The position numbers were made by a program, and so were the translations under genes. Shown one piece after another: positions 17,034 to 25,060 of a stretch of DNA of 49,130 nucleotides (within the stretch, counting starts at the first letter, position 1; each line of letters begins with the position of its first letter). Origin of the DNA: an uncultured Clostridium sp. (GTDB taxonomy: Bacteria > Bacillota > Clostridia > Lachnospirales > Lachnospiraceae); the NCBI RefSeq assembly GCF_900547735.1, contig NZ_URHZ01000040.1:1-49130 (forward strand), written 5' to 3'. Below the pieces are notes generated by a model, which saw only the letters and a list, made by a program, of their open reading frames with translations, did no database searches and was not told the origin of the DNA.

Positions 17034-17201
17034 CCGCTATGGTTACTGTTCACGGGCAGTATTCCGCGAGGTGTTTTTTGTGAGTGGAGCAAAGCGAAAG
17101 TCACAGAAAACCCGAGGGTTACGGCGCGAAACGGCGCTTTTTCCGTTTCTGTGCATCGCGAAGCGTGTTGCTGGGCACGGAGTGAACAGTAACCCGCTGT
17201 G
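17034..17201. mobile_element. MITE-like element, 152 bp, with 8-bp target duplication
   Basis: The element spans 17042-17193. It starts GTTACTGTTCAC and ends with the exact complement GTGAACAGTAAC. The flanking octamers CCGCTATG (17034-17041) and CCGCTGTG (17194-17201) differ at one base and are best read as a target duplication. The interior is homologous, in inverse orientation, to the 27102-27262 copy (shared blocks: ATTCCGCGAGGTGTTTT, GCGCGAAACGG, CCGTTTCTGTGCATCGCG). It encodes no transposase. Confidence 0.85.
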
Positions 17202-17231
17202 TTTCTTTGAATGCCATCCTCTTCCCTATGA

Positions 17232-17260
17232 TTGACCGCGGCTAAGGAATGAATTATAAT
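17232..17260 (+). promoter_or_regulatory. Promoter of the DinB-like gene
   Basis: The -35 TTGACC (17232-17237) and -10 TATAAT (17255-17260) have a 17-base spacer. Confidence 0.75.
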
Positions 17261-17324
17261 GAAAGATAGCCATGATGAAAAAATAGTGTAACACCCGGAA
17301 ACGCGATGAGCGGAGGAAGACGAT

Positions 17325-18023
17325 ATGATGGATACGGTAAATGATTATAAGCTTAAGGTGGACGAGCTGCGCAGGCTGATTCGGTCGCGCAGGAATTTTG
17401 AACCGGCGGTTGAGCTGGCGCTTGAGATGCATTCGATTACACATACGGGGCAGGTTTCAATGAGTGCGGAGCCAACCTACTGCGATGAAATACTGGAGGG
17501 GCTTAGGGACGAGGATTACAGCGTAATGCCGACCAAAAAGGATGAAACCATCGCATGGCATTTGTGGCATATCGCCAGGATTGAGGATTTGGTGGGAAAT
17601 CTACTCATAGCGGAGCAGGACCAGATTTTTAATGACGAATGGATGGACCGAATGAATGTGACCGTCAAAGATACCGGCAACATCATGTCCGATCCCGAGA
17701 TTATCGGCCTCAGTGAGCGGATCAACAAGCAGGAACTGATCAATTACCGGGATGCGGTAGGGCGGAGGACGCGTGAGATTTTAAAATCCCTGACCGCAGA
17801 CGATATGAAACGGAGGCCTGCGCCCGAATATCTGGACCGGCTCGTCGGTGAGGGCGGTCTGCTGGAACAAAAAGGGTCGCTGTGGCTGAAAGACTTCTGG
17901 GGGAAACATACGGTGGGCGGACTTGTTTTACTGCCGCTGACGCGCCATCACATGATGCACCTGCCCGACAGCGCCGCAATTAAGGAATTTATTAAGAAGG
18001 AACAGACAGACCGGACGCAGTAG
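17325..18023 (+). CDS. DinB-superfamily protein
   Basis: This 232-residue protein resembles the DinB/YfiT four-helix metal-binding superfamily. WHLWHIARIEDLV in the first half and LTRHHMMHLPD near the C-terminus supply histidines where the family binds a metal. Members act as thiol transferases or other metal-dependent enzymes, many of unknown function. The start at 17325 follows GGAGGA (17312-17317). The gene is followed after 62 bases by an unrelated small gene that shares the terminator at 18684. Specific function unknown. Confidence 0.72.
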   Translation: MMDTVNDYKLKVDELRRLIRSRRNFEPAVELALEMHSITHTGQVSMSAEPTYCDEILEGLRDEDYSVMPTKKDETIAWHLWHIARIEDLVGNLLIAEQDQIFNDEWMDRMNVTVKDTGNIMSDPEIIGLSERINKQELINYRDAVGRRTREILKSLTADDMKRRPAPEYLDRLVGEGGLLEQKGSLWLKDFWGKHTVGGLVLLPLTRHHMMHLPDSAAIKEFIKKEQTDRTQ

Positions 18024-18085
18024 TCCGCCGGACGGAACTACCGCCGTCTGCCGGTGCGAAACGGCGCCGGATAAGGAGGTTGAAC

Positions 18086-18583
18086 ATGGAACACAAACCG
18101 GGAGCGGATAGCTCACAGAAAAATAAGAAACAGAAAGAAACACTTTTAAAAACAGTCGATGCGCTGGGAAAACTCAGGGCGTCCCTCAAGGAGGCCGGAT
18201 TCAATCCCAAGGAGCCGGACCTGAAAACCGCCTGGGAAGTATTTAAAAAATTTAACCGTCTCCGCTTTGACTGTTCCGACGACAGCCTGCTTTTTGAGAC
18301 GGGAGTGTATGATGTAACGGGAGAGGAGCAGTTTTATCTTTCCATGGTAAGACAGTTTACCATAGAAGTGGACGGAGAGTACGATTATATGGAACAGATC
18401 CACCTGGATCTCATCTACCCGGCCGATGATCGGCTCGCCAGTCTGAATGAAACGCTCTGGACTTATGATTTTGACGATGATGTCCCGGCTTTCATTGCGG
18501 CGGTGGAAGAGTCCCGGGCATTTAAAATTCCGCTGGAAGAGTATCATGCCCTGGCGGCCGATATTTATCAGGATGAGATATAG
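18086..18583 (+). CDS. Hypothetical protein, acidic, unknown family
   Basis: I do not recognise this protein of about 165 residues. It has a lysine-rich N-terminus (residues 1-35), no signal peptide or membrane segment, and an acidic C-terminal half rich in Asp, Glu, Tyr and Phe (for example YDFDDDVPAF). The start at 18086 is set by AGGAGG (18074-18079). It probably forms an operon with the DinB-like gene. The sequence looks like a soluble single-domain protein. Confidence 0.8.
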   Translation: MEHKPGADSSQKNKKQKETLLKTVDALGKLRASLKEAGFNPKEPDLKTAWEVFKKFNRLRFDCSDDSLLFETGVYDVTGEEQFYLSMVRQFTIEVDGEYDYMEQIHLDLIYPADDRLASLNETLWTYDFDDDVPAFIAAVEESRAFKIPLEEYHALAADIYQDEI

Positions 18584-18683
18584 AGAGTATCATGATGGTT
18601 TCATGGTTGGAGGATGCGCCGTAACCATATTTGGAAAGCGGCAGCGGAATACGAAATTGGCGGAAAACGAATAAAATAAAGGT

Positions 18684-18741
18684 ATCCGGCCAGACTAAGG
18701 GCAAAATATTCCCGGTCTGGCCGGATATTTTGATTTTTTTC
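18684..18741 (+). terminator. Terminator after the DinB-like/hypothetical pair
   Basis: ATCCGGCCAGAC (18684-18695) pairs perfectly with GTCTGGCCGGAT (18715-18726), followed by a T-rich tract. Confidence 0.9.
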
Positions 18742-18832
18742 CGGCGGCCGAAACAGGATAGAAGTATCCGCCGGTTTAAGGATTGTAAGTTTTTCCTATA
18801 TTTGCAAAAATATATAATTTCTATAAAATTTA

Positions 18833-18861
18833 TTGAATATCATGCCATGTTCCTGTATACT
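18833..18861 (+). promoter_or_regulatory. Promoter of the FMN-binding protein gene
   Basis: The -35 TTGAAT (18833-18838) and -10 TATACT (18856-18861) have a 17-base spacer. The promoter overlaps an in-frame ATG at 18847, so translation must begin downstream, at the GTG at 18928. Confidence 0.75.
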
Positions 18862-18927
18862 ATTCGGGGGAAGTTTTCCCATGTATCAGAAACACCAGCC
18901 GATGAAAAAGGAAAGGATTCGAGAAAC

Positions 18928-20193
18928 GTGAAGAAAAACAAAAATAACAATGGAAAGAACAGCATGGCGGCAGGACTTGCCGGGGCAGGAATCATGATTG
19001 TACTGGCGGGAGGTCTGATTGCAGTTTCAGGGCCTCTTTATAAATCCATAGCGGGCAGAAACCTGCCGGTGTCGGACGTGCCGATTTATAATGAAGGAAT
19101 TTATGAAGGAAGCGCAAGAGGATACGGCGGACCGATAACCGTGACCGCCAGATTTTCAGAATACGGAATAGAGGATGTTAAAGTGAACGCTCCGGATGAA
19201 ACGCCGGAGATTGGAAAGGCGGCGGCTGTAAAGCTTTCAAAGGATATCTGGATGAAGCAGACCCACAGTGTGGACAGCGTATCCGGCGCTACGATGACCA
19301 GCAATGCGGTCAAGACGGCCATGGCAAACTGTGTGCGCGGAGCGGTGAAAGAGGGCACCGAACTGGCTGCGATTATTGAGCAGGAGGTTGCCCAGGAGAA
19401 TGCCGAAAAAGCCCTGCCCGAGGTAGCTGAGCTTTTGAAGGAGATAGAGGACGGAGCCTACGTTTACCGCGACGCCGAGCCGGATGAAAACGGTTTTTAT
19501 AACGAAATCAGAATTGAAATAAGCGGAAATAAAATCACACAGCTCGTATGGGATGCCGTACAGACGGACGGAACGGGCAAAAGACAGATGTCCGAGGCAG
19601 GCGAGTATACGATGACGGAAAACGGTCCGAAGTGGTATGAGCAGGCGGACGAGCTGGCCCGCTATGTGATGGAGCACCAGACGACGGAAGGCCTGATGAA
19701 CGACGGAGGAACCTCCGATGCGGTTTCCTCGGTCAGCATCCATATTGGAGGATTTATCGACTGCCTGAAAAAATGCCTTCTTCTGGCAAAGGGCGACACC
19801 TCCCACATGAGCCTTGATGCGCTGCTGGCTGCGGCGGCCGACGGAGCGTATTCCTGGAAGAGCGGGCAGGCCGACGACAACGGTTTCTGCGACGCGATTT
19901 CCATGACGGTAAAAGATCATAAAATCATTGATCTCAAATGGGATGCGGTAAATGCAGAGGGAACCGGAAAAAGACAGCTCTCCGAGGAGGGTCAGTATAC
20001 GATGACGGAGAACGGTCCGAAGTGGTATGAGCAGGCGGATACGCTGGCCGGATACCTGGTGGAGAACCAGACGGAGAAAGGCCTCCTTTCGGATTCCGGT
20101 TACGCAGGCGATGCGGTTTCCTCGGTCAGCATCTATGCGGGAGGATTTCTGGAAGCGGTGAAACAGTGCCTGCTGAATGGGCCTGTTTTATAA
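18928..20193 (+). CDS. Membrane-anchored FMN-binding domain protein with two degenerate repeats
   Basis: This 421-residue protein has an N-terminal membrane helix (residues 13-36), then an extracytoplasmic FMN-binding domain (about 55-140) with the flavinylation motif DSVSGAT; FMN should be attached to Thr122. Two repeats of about 110 residues follow (about 174-283 and 304-415), nearly identical over YTMTENGPKWYEQAD and DAVSSVSI. They look like FMN-binding-type domains in which the SGAT motif is lost. The overall plan resembles PplA-type electron-transfer flavoproteins, an inference. The GTG start is set by the promoter at 18833-18861 and the site AAGGAAAGG. ApbE would be needed and is not in the window. 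Confidence 0.82.
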   Translation: MKKNKNNNGKNSMAAGLAGAGIMIVLAGGLIAVSGPLYKSIAGRNLPVSDVPIYNEGIYEGSARGYGGPITVTARFSEYGIEDVKVNAPDETPEIGKAAAVKLSKDIWMKQTHSVDSVSGATMTSNAVKTAMANCVRGAVKEGTELAAIIEQEVAQENAEKALPEVAELLKEIEDGAYVYRDAEPDENGFYNEIRIEISGNKITQLVWDAVQTDGTGKRQMSEAGEYTMTENGPKWYEQADELARYVMEHQTTEGLMNDGGTSDAVSSVSIHIGGFIDCLKKCLLLAKGDTSHMSLDALLAAAADGAYSWKSGQADDNGFCDAISMTVKDHKIIDLKWDAVNAEGTGKRQLSEEGQYTMTENGPKWYEQADTLAGYLVENQTEKGLLSDSGYAGDAVSSVSIYAGGFLEAVKQCLLNGPVL

Positions 20194-20258
20194 TCAGATA
20201 AAATGAGAAAATTAAAATAAACAAATAAAGTAAACAAATAAAATAATTTAAGATAAGC

Positions 20259-20303
20259 AAATGCCCTGCAGAGACAGAATTCACTGTCCCTGCAGGGCAT
20301 TTA
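20259..20303. terminator. Bidirectional terminator between convergent genes
   Basis: AAATGCCCTGCAG pairs with CTGCAGGGCATTT, extended by GACAG/CTGTC. It lies between the stops of the FMN-binding protein gene and the MerR gene. T runs are short. Confidence 0.7.
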
Positions 20304-20332
20304 TACAAGCTTCCGCGTCCGGTTTTTATCTG

Positions 20333-21202
20333 TTATTGACGCTCTTTAAGATACTCCTTCAGGGCGCGGCTGATAAATGACGATGCGCCGGTTCCGTATT
20401 TTTTGTCGGTCACCTCGGTAAAAGCGGGGGATGACACGTAAGTGTCGGCCATAAACTGCCAGTAGTTTTCTCCCATATCAATGCCTTGATTGCATTCCTC
20501 GGTGAAAGAAATAAGTTCCCCGGTAATTGCCATGATTTCCGCGGATGAAGTGTCTTTACTCAAATCGGCGGTCAGTCTTCTGGTAATTTCTTCGGTCTTT
20601 TCAACAAGGCCGTCCACCTCTTCCGGGGAGATGGACGGGCCATCCGACAGGAAGGTCTGGAAATTTTTTTCCATTGCCTTTGTAAAGTTTTCAATGCTTC
20701 CGAACTGTTTGACGGCCATTGCGGCAATTTCATCCTCGCGTGATTTTAGATCCAGGAGCATCTCGTCAAAGCGCTCCATGCCGCCCATCTGTTTTTCGAT
20801 TTTTTCCGGTTCTGTTTTTTTAAATTCTTCCAGAACGGTGAAATACCGTTCCATATCAAAATTACTGAAATCCATACACGTTTCTCCTTTGATCAGCTTA
20901 TCCAGCAGTCCCAACAGGGAAGTCAGCCTGTCACGTTTCACCTGTATCAGTTCGCGCTGCTTTATGAAGGTTTCCGTCTTATCGAACCCGGGACTCTCCA
21001 TGATCGCCTTAATCTCTTTCAGGGTAAAATCGAGTTCCTTAAAAAACAGAATCTGCTGCAGCACCTCCAACGCACGGTCATCATACAGACGGTATCCCGC
21101 ATCCGTTACCTCCGACGGTTTAAACAGTCCAATCTCGTCATAAAACTGAAGGGCCCTTACGCTGACGCCGGTCAGCGATGAAACCTGTTTTACAGTCATC
21201 AT
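20333..21202 (-). CDS. MerR-family regulator with TipAS-like C-terminal domain
   Basis: This 289-residue transcription regulator has an N-terminal MerR winged helix (TVKQVSSLTGVSVRALQFYDEIGL, region 3-26; AGYRLYDD), a dimerising coiled coil (about 75-115) and a C-terminal TipAS-type ligand domain ending in YVSSPAFTEVTDKKYGTGAS. TipAS domains in known members bind thiopeptide or other drugs covalently or tightly. The start at 21202 has AGGAGG 8 bases upstream. It lies alone, with no obvious target gene beside it except itself. Confidence 0.88.
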   Translation of the reverse strand: MMTVKQVSSLTGVSVRALQFYDEIGLFKPSEVTDAGYRLYDDRALEVLQQILFFKELDFTLKEIKAIMESPGFDKTETFIKQRELIQVKRDRLTSLLGLLDKLIKGETCMDFSNFDMERYFTVLEEFKKTEPEKIEKQMGGMERFDEMLLDLKSREDEIAAMAVKQFGSIENFTKAMEKNFQTFLSDGPSISPEEVDGLVEKTEEITRRLTADLSKDTSSAEIMAITGELISFTEECNQGIDMGENYWQFMADTYVSSPAFTEVTDKKYGTGASSFISRALKEYLKERQ

Positions 21203-21243
21203 CTTATCTGCCTCCTGTTATTTCCTTATTTTATCTGTCTGCT

Positions 21244-21271
21244 TATATATATACTAACTCTATATTTACAA
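21244..21271 (-). promoter_or_regulatory. Promoter of the MerR/TipAS gene
   Basis: On the minus strand, -35 TTGTAA (21266-21271) and -10 TATATA (21244-21249) are 16 bases apart. The spacer is AT-rich and could hold the regulator's own operator. From here to 21438 no gene is seen, only a weak hairpin GAGAGGAAG/CTTCCCTCT near 21320-21351. Confidence 0.5.
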
Positions 21272-21438
21272 TCTGCATATTTACGGGCGAATCCTACCGG
21301 TATGATTCTTTGAAGACAGAGAGGAAGTTATGCATGAAACCTTCCCTCTGATATTACTATACAATATCACGATACGTGAGGGTCAATACCTGTTTTATAT
21401 TTTGTAAAAAATAATGCGTGTTACCGGCATCCAGCCAC

Positions 21439-21475
21439 AAAAATAGCAGCCGGATACAGCCCGGCTGCTATTTTT
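21439..21475. terminator. Terminator downstream of alr
   Basis: AAAAATAGCAGCCGG pairs with CCGGCTGCTATTTTT. It works in either direction and lies about 30 bases past the alr stop. Confidence 0.92.
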
Positions 21476-21505
21476 CTATGAAACGCCGTTACGAATAAAG
21501 AACGC

Positions 21506-22639
21506 CTATTCCTGATCTTTGTAAATTTTCACCGGGCGTTCGCTGATGTTACAAAGGTAAACGACATAGGAATTCTCTGTGATTTTTTCCAGGTCAAACG
21601 CGTCGATTTTTTCCCCGCCGTCCCGGCCGATCAGCGTGACCGTATCACCGATTTCCGTTTCTGGAATATCCGTGATATCTAAGAATGTCTGATCCATACA
21701 GACGGAAATGATGGGGGCGCGTCTGCCGTGAATCAGCACATAGCCGCCCTTCTTGCCCAAATCCTCCAGATAGCCGTCTCCGTACCCGAAGCTGGCAATT
21801 CCGACTACGGTGTCGCGCTTTGCCGTAAAACTTCTCCAGTAGCCCATGCTCCTTCCGGCAGGGACATATTTCTTATTGGTAATAAACGTCTTCCAGTCCA
21901 GCACCGTTTCAAGGCCCAGCCGGTTTTCCTCGTCGAGGCAGGGATCATAGCCCAGCCAGAGGAGGCCTGTCCTCACCATATTATAGTGGGCCTTTTTGAA
22001 CCGTACCGTGGATGGGGTATTGGTGGCGTGGACGTAGCGCGGGTGAATGCCTCTTGCCCGTATCTGTCCGACCGCTTCCTCAAAATCCCTGATCTGCTGT
22101 TCGGTAAATTCCGGGTTGGCTACCTCGGCCTCGCCGAAATGGGTGAAAACGCCTTCGATTTCCAACCCCTGAAGCGGCAGGATGCCGTCCAGGAGATCCT
22201 CAAGCTGCCTTCCCTTTTCCACGCCGATGCGCCCCAGCCCGGTGTCTATCTTTATATGGACGCGGGCTTTTTTGCCGCTTTTCAGAGCCAGTCCGGACAG
22301 GAGGGCGGCATCCTGAGTGCGGAAGACCGGTAGGATGAGATCCTCCTGCACCGCGTAGGGCAGATTGTTGACCGGCACTCCTCCCAACACCATAATCTCC
22401 GCGCGGTTTCCGGCTTCCCTTAGCGTCTGTGCTTCGCGCACCTGGGCGACGGCCAGCCTTCTGATTTTACATTCGCTCATCAGCCAGTCCGCGGTGCGGA
22501 TCAGGCCATGGCCGCATGCGTTTGCCTTCAGCACAGGCATAATTTCCACATCCGGCCCTACGTGTTTCCTGATTTTTTCCATATTGGACCTGATTTTTGT
22601 CAGGTCGATGGTAATGAATGAATTCCCCGTTTCGTTCAT
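21506..22639 (-). CDS. alr: Alanine racemase
   Basis: This 377-residue fold-type III PLP enzyme interconverts L- and D-alanine for peptidoglycan. Lys38 in VLKANACGHG is the PLP lysine (usual form VKADAYGHG, so two positions differ). The second catalytic residue, a tyrosine, is found in AGRSMGYWRSF. NMVRTGLLWLGYDP, FGYGDGY and MDQTFLDIT match the family. The ATG at 22639 follows GGGGAGGAA. The variant motifs leave open a related amino-acid racemase, and a second alr may exist elsewhere. Confidence 0.88.
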   Translation of the reverse strand: MNETGNSFITIDLTKIRSNMEKIRKHVGPDVEIMPVLKANACGHGLIRTADWLMSECKIRRLAVAQVREAQTLREAGNRAEIMVLGGVPVNNLPYAVQEDLILPVFRTQDAALLSGLALKSGKKARVHIKIDTGLGRIGVEKGRQLEDLLDGILPLQGLEIEGVFTHFGEAEVANPEFTEQQIRDFEEAVGQIRARGIHPRYVHATNTPSTVRFKKAHYNMVRTGLLWLGYDPCLDEENRLGLETVLDWKTFITNKKYVPAGRSMGYWRSFTAKRDTVVGIASFGYGDGYLEDLGKKGGYVLIHGRRAPIISVCMDQTFLDITDIPETEIGDTVTLIGRDGGEKIDAFDLEKITENSYVVYLCNISERPVKIYKDQE

Positions 22640-22737
22640 AATAATTCCTCCCCATTTTGTGATTTCCTGCCGTGTGAAGCGCCTTTTACCGTCCCCAGCC
22701 GGTCACAGCCACTGCGCAGAAACCAGAGCATGCGTCC

Positions 22738-22766
22738 ATTATCTCACTGAGTTTGATAAAATACAA
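22738..22766 (-). promoter_or_regulatory. alr promoter
   Basis: On the minus strand, -35 TTGTAT (22761-22766) and -10 GATAAT (22738-22743) are separated by 17 bases. Confidence 0.6.
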
Positions 22767-22812
22767 TAAAAAACAGAAAAATCTGAAAAATATGTTAAAA
22801 AATGGACAATTT

Positions 22813-22860
22813 AACAGGGACAGAAAATTCTGTGTTGCCTGGAATTTTCTGTCCCTGTTT
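22813..22860. terminator. Hairpin terminator after the small FMN-domain-like gene
   Basis: AACAGGGACAGAAAATTC pairs with GAATTTTCTGTCCCTGTT, a perfect 18-bp stem. It lies 33 bases past the stop of the minus-strand gene at 22894; a T-rich stretch continues on that strand. Confidence 0.75.
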
Positions 22861-22893
22861 CCGCCCTTATCGCCTGGTGCGGTGTGTTTTGCA

Positions 22894-23331
22894 TCAATTT
22901 GATGAAGCTTTGTCCAGCGCGGTACGGATTGCATTGACCAGCGCCTGTGAGGTATACTGGCTGCCCTCGGGATAGGAGAGGTTTTCCAGCGACTGCGTCT
23001 GGCAGATCTGCTCGGAAAGCTGGGCGATTGACGGAGCCATCAGCGGGTACATGGTTGCGACCGAATCGCTGAGAGGGGAGAAGCTGATGGAATTGATATG
23101 ATCCGCATCGACGGCTACTTCCACATTGACGTTCTGGCTGCCAAGGACAAGAGAGGCTGTGTATACGCCCGGTATGTACTGTACACTGTCGGATGCCGTC
23201 TGGGCAGCGTCCTTTTTCGGATGGAACATGATAAGGAATAACGTTACCAAAAGGATCCCGAGACCGATAAAGATGGCAGTGTAAATAATTTCCTTCATGC
23301 GCAGCACTACTATTTTTGTTTTAGAGCTCAT
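22894..23331 (-). CDS. Small membrane-anchored protein with an FMN-binding-like domain lacking the flavin site
   Basis: This 145-residue protein has an N-terminal membrane helix (about 14-36) and one extracytoplasmic domain. The domain pattern (YIPGVYTASL, then a beta-rich stretch, then YPEGSQYTSQALVNAI) follows the FMN-binding domain of RnfG-like proteins, but the flavinylation motif SGATYTS is replaced by EGSQYTS, so Thr is Gln125. It therefore probably does not carry covalent FMN. The ATG at 23331 has GGAGGG 7 bases upstream. It is a single gene and its function is unknown. The domain assignment is by eye. Confidence 0.62.
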   Translation of the reverse strand: MSSKTKIVVLRMKEIIYTAIFIGLGILLVTLFLIMFHPKKDAAQTASDSVQYIPGVYTASLVLGSQNVNVEVAVDADHINSISFSPLSDSVATMYPLMAPSIAQLSEQICQTQSLENLSYPEGSQYTSQALVNAIRTALDKASSN

Positions 23332-23607
23332 AAAAAAGCCCTCCGGATTTGTTTATTACAATCTATTACCGAAAACATGTTTTTATGCAAAAAGCGGGAA
23401 GGTAGCTGAAACAGGACGGGAAAAAGAGGCGCCGTGGGCAGGGGGAGGGCGGAAGCTCCGCGGAGGAAAGTCCCGCCGGATCAGCGTGATCAGGTTTTGT
23501 TTTGGGGGTGGATATGGTATAATGACCATAAAGGGCATTATACCTGCGCATGCCGTTTTCTGCGTCTACCGCAGAAATACGGGGGCTAAGTTCCGTCGGA
23601 GACACCG
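23332..23607. other. Gene-free spacer with a first TATAAT box
   Basis: No convincing gene is found. An extended -10 TGGTATAAT lies at 23515-23523, inside ATATGGTATAATG, which recurs at 23623-23635. A block GGCGGAAGCTCCGC can form a small hairpin near 23450-23465. A short unlabelled transcript from the first promoter is possible. Confidence 0.4.
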
Positions 23608-23633
23608 TATTCACGGAGTGAATATGGTATAAT
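23608..23633 (+). promoter_or_regulatory. Extended -10 promoter with adjoining palindrome
   Basis: TATTCAC-GGA-GTGAATA (23608-23624) is a perfect 17-bp palindrome. It abuts the extended -10 TGGTATAAT, whose TATAAT is at 23628-23633. A repressor bound there would block the promoter of the small membrane protein gene. Confidence 0.55.
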
Positions 23634-23677
23634 GTTTACAGACGATTCGAAACGATAAGAGGAAAGGGCAGAAGAGT

Positions 23678-24031
23678 ATGACAGAACAGCAGAAAAAGGG
23701 GCAGATTTACATAATTGGAGTCATTGCGGGCGGAGCCGTTGCGGAACTGTGCACCGTTGCAATTTCGGTTAATTTGATAAGGATTATGCTAAGCTGCATT
23801 GTCTGGTATTTCCTTTACCAGGGACACAGGTGGGCTAAATACCTGCTGACTGCGCTGAACGGCATAGCGGCCGTGTTCGGGGCCTTTACGGTGACGGGGT
23901 TTGTGCTGGGAGGCATGGTTTCGCTTTATGTGTGGGTATTATTTTTTATCACGACGATCTATATGGTCAGTGTGCTGATTCTTGTGGTGTCAAAGGATGC
24001 GAAGGCATTTCTTGACAGGAAGAGGAGTTGA
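23678..24031 (+). CDS. Small integral membrane protein of unknown function
   Basis: This 117-residue protein is mostly hydrophobic, with three or four predicted membrane helices (about 10-28, 30-48, 53-75, 80-103) and a charged C-terminal end (KDAKAFLDRKRS). I do not recognise the family. AGGAAAGGG lies 10 bases before the ATG. It stands alone between its promoter and the strong terminator at 24114. Confidence 0.7.
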   Translation: MTEQQKKGQIYIIGVIAGGAVAELCTVAISVNLIRIMLSCIVWYFLYQGHRWAKYLLTALNGIAAVFGAFTVTGFVLGGMVSLYVWVLFFITTIYMVSVLILVVSKDAKAFLDRKRS

Positions 24032-24113
24032 AGAATTGAGCCGCGGCATGCGGATGGCATTTGAATGATGAGAGGGTTTGATTTTGAATATGGATGGTTG
24101 TATTTGAATAGCA

Positions 24114-24170
24114 GCCGTCAAAGTAATGCGGCAGTCCTTATGGGGCTGCCGCATTACTTTGGCGGTTTTT
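24114..24170 (+). terminator. Strong terminator before the nan locus
   Basis: CAAAGTAATGCGGCAG pairs perfectly with CTGCCGCATTACTTTG, followed by a T tract. Confidence 0.92.
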
Positions 24171-24207
24171 AATATCATTAAAAAACATTTTTATTTATTT
24201 TTAATAA

Positions 24208-24236
24208 TTGAAAAAAATTTCTTGACGTGATATAGT
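24208..24236 (+). promoter_or_regulatory. nanE promoter
   Basis: The -35 TTGAAA (24208-24213) and -10 TATAGT (24231-24236) are separated by 17 bases. A second TTGACG (24222-24227) within the spacer has no matching -10. Confidence 0.65.
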
Positions 24237-24291
24237 TTAATTAAGTTGTTGCGAATAAGTTTTATAAATAAGGTGAATGAGAGGGATTTGT

Positions 24292-24993
24292 ATGAAGCAG
24301 ATGAATCAGGCAATTATGGATCGGATTAAGGGGGGCTTAATTGTATCCTGTCAGGCGTTGAAGGAAGAGCCTCTGCACAGCTCCTATATTATGTCCCGGA
24401 TGGCTTATGCGGCTATGAAGGGAGGCGCGGTCGGGATCCGGGCCAATACGGTTGAGGATATTACGGAGATAAAAAAGACGGTGGACCTTCCGATTATCGG
24501 GATTATTAAAGAGGTGTACGGGGACTGCAATGTGTATATTACACCCACGATGAAGGAGATTGACGCTCTCGTGGCGTGCGGTGTGTCGATCATTGCGACG
24601 GATGCGACGGACTCCGCGAAAAGACCGCGCCCGGACGGAAGGACGCTGGATGAGTTTTTTGGCGAGGTGCGTATAAAATATCCGGATCAGTTGTTTATGG
24701 CAGACTGCTCCAGTTATGAGGAGGGGATGCATGCGGCCGAGCTGGGATTTGATTTTGTGGGGACCACGATGAACGGATATACGGATTATACCGCGGGTGT
24801 GGAACTTCCCAATATTGAGCTGATGGGAAGGCTGGCGAAAGAGTGCGGCAGGCCGGTGATTGCCGAAGGCGGAATCTGGATGCCGGATCAATTGAAGGCG
24901 GCGCTTAACCGGGGTGTCTGGGCGGTTGTGATTGGAAGCGCCATCACAAGGCCGCGGGAGATTACGCAGCGGTTTGTGTCGGCTATTAAGTAA
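24292..24993 (+). CDS. nanE: N-acetylmannosamine-6-phosphate 2-epimerase
   Basis: This 233-residue TIM-barrel enzyme converts ManNAc-6-phosphate to GlcNAc-6-phosphate, the third step of sialic acid breakdown. The N-terminus (GGLIVSCQALKEEPLHSSYIM, region 14-34), ADCSSYEEG, GTTMNGYT and AEGGIWMPDQ are family motifs. The ATG at 24292 is chosen over the in-frame ATG at 24277 because GAGAGGG lies between them at ribosome-site distance. A ROK kinase gene follows after 67 bases. Confidence 0.94.
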   Translation: MKQMNQAIMDRIKGGLIVSCQALKEEPLHSSYIMSRMAYAAMKGGAVGIRANTVEDITEIKKTVDLPIIGIIKEVYGDCNVYITPTMKEIDALVACGVSIIATDATDSAKRPRPDGRTLDEFFGEVRIKYPDQLFMADCSSYEEGMHAAELGFDFVGTTMNGYTDYTAGVELPNIELMGRLAKECGRPVIAEGGIWMPDQLKAALNRGVWAVVIGSAITRPREITQRFVSAIK

Positions 24994-25060
24994 GAAAGGA
25001 TGTAACTGTTCCGGAGGCGGTGCAGGTATTGGATAGAGACAACAGGAAAAGGAGAGAGGG

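Noticed and set aside
17042..17193. Short ORFs reading through the MITE at 17042-17193
   Set aside because: The ORF exists in all long copies in different contexts, without ribosome site; it is element sequence.
18847..18927. ATG at 18847 as start of the FMN-binding protein
   Set aside because: It overlaps the -10 region of the promoter at 18833-18861, so it would not be transcribed; the GTG at 18928 has a ribosome site.
23440..23480. GGAGGAAAGTCC, resembling a core block of RNase P RNA
   Set aside because: The remaining conserved RNase P blocks and the 350-400-base length are absent; the spacer is too short.
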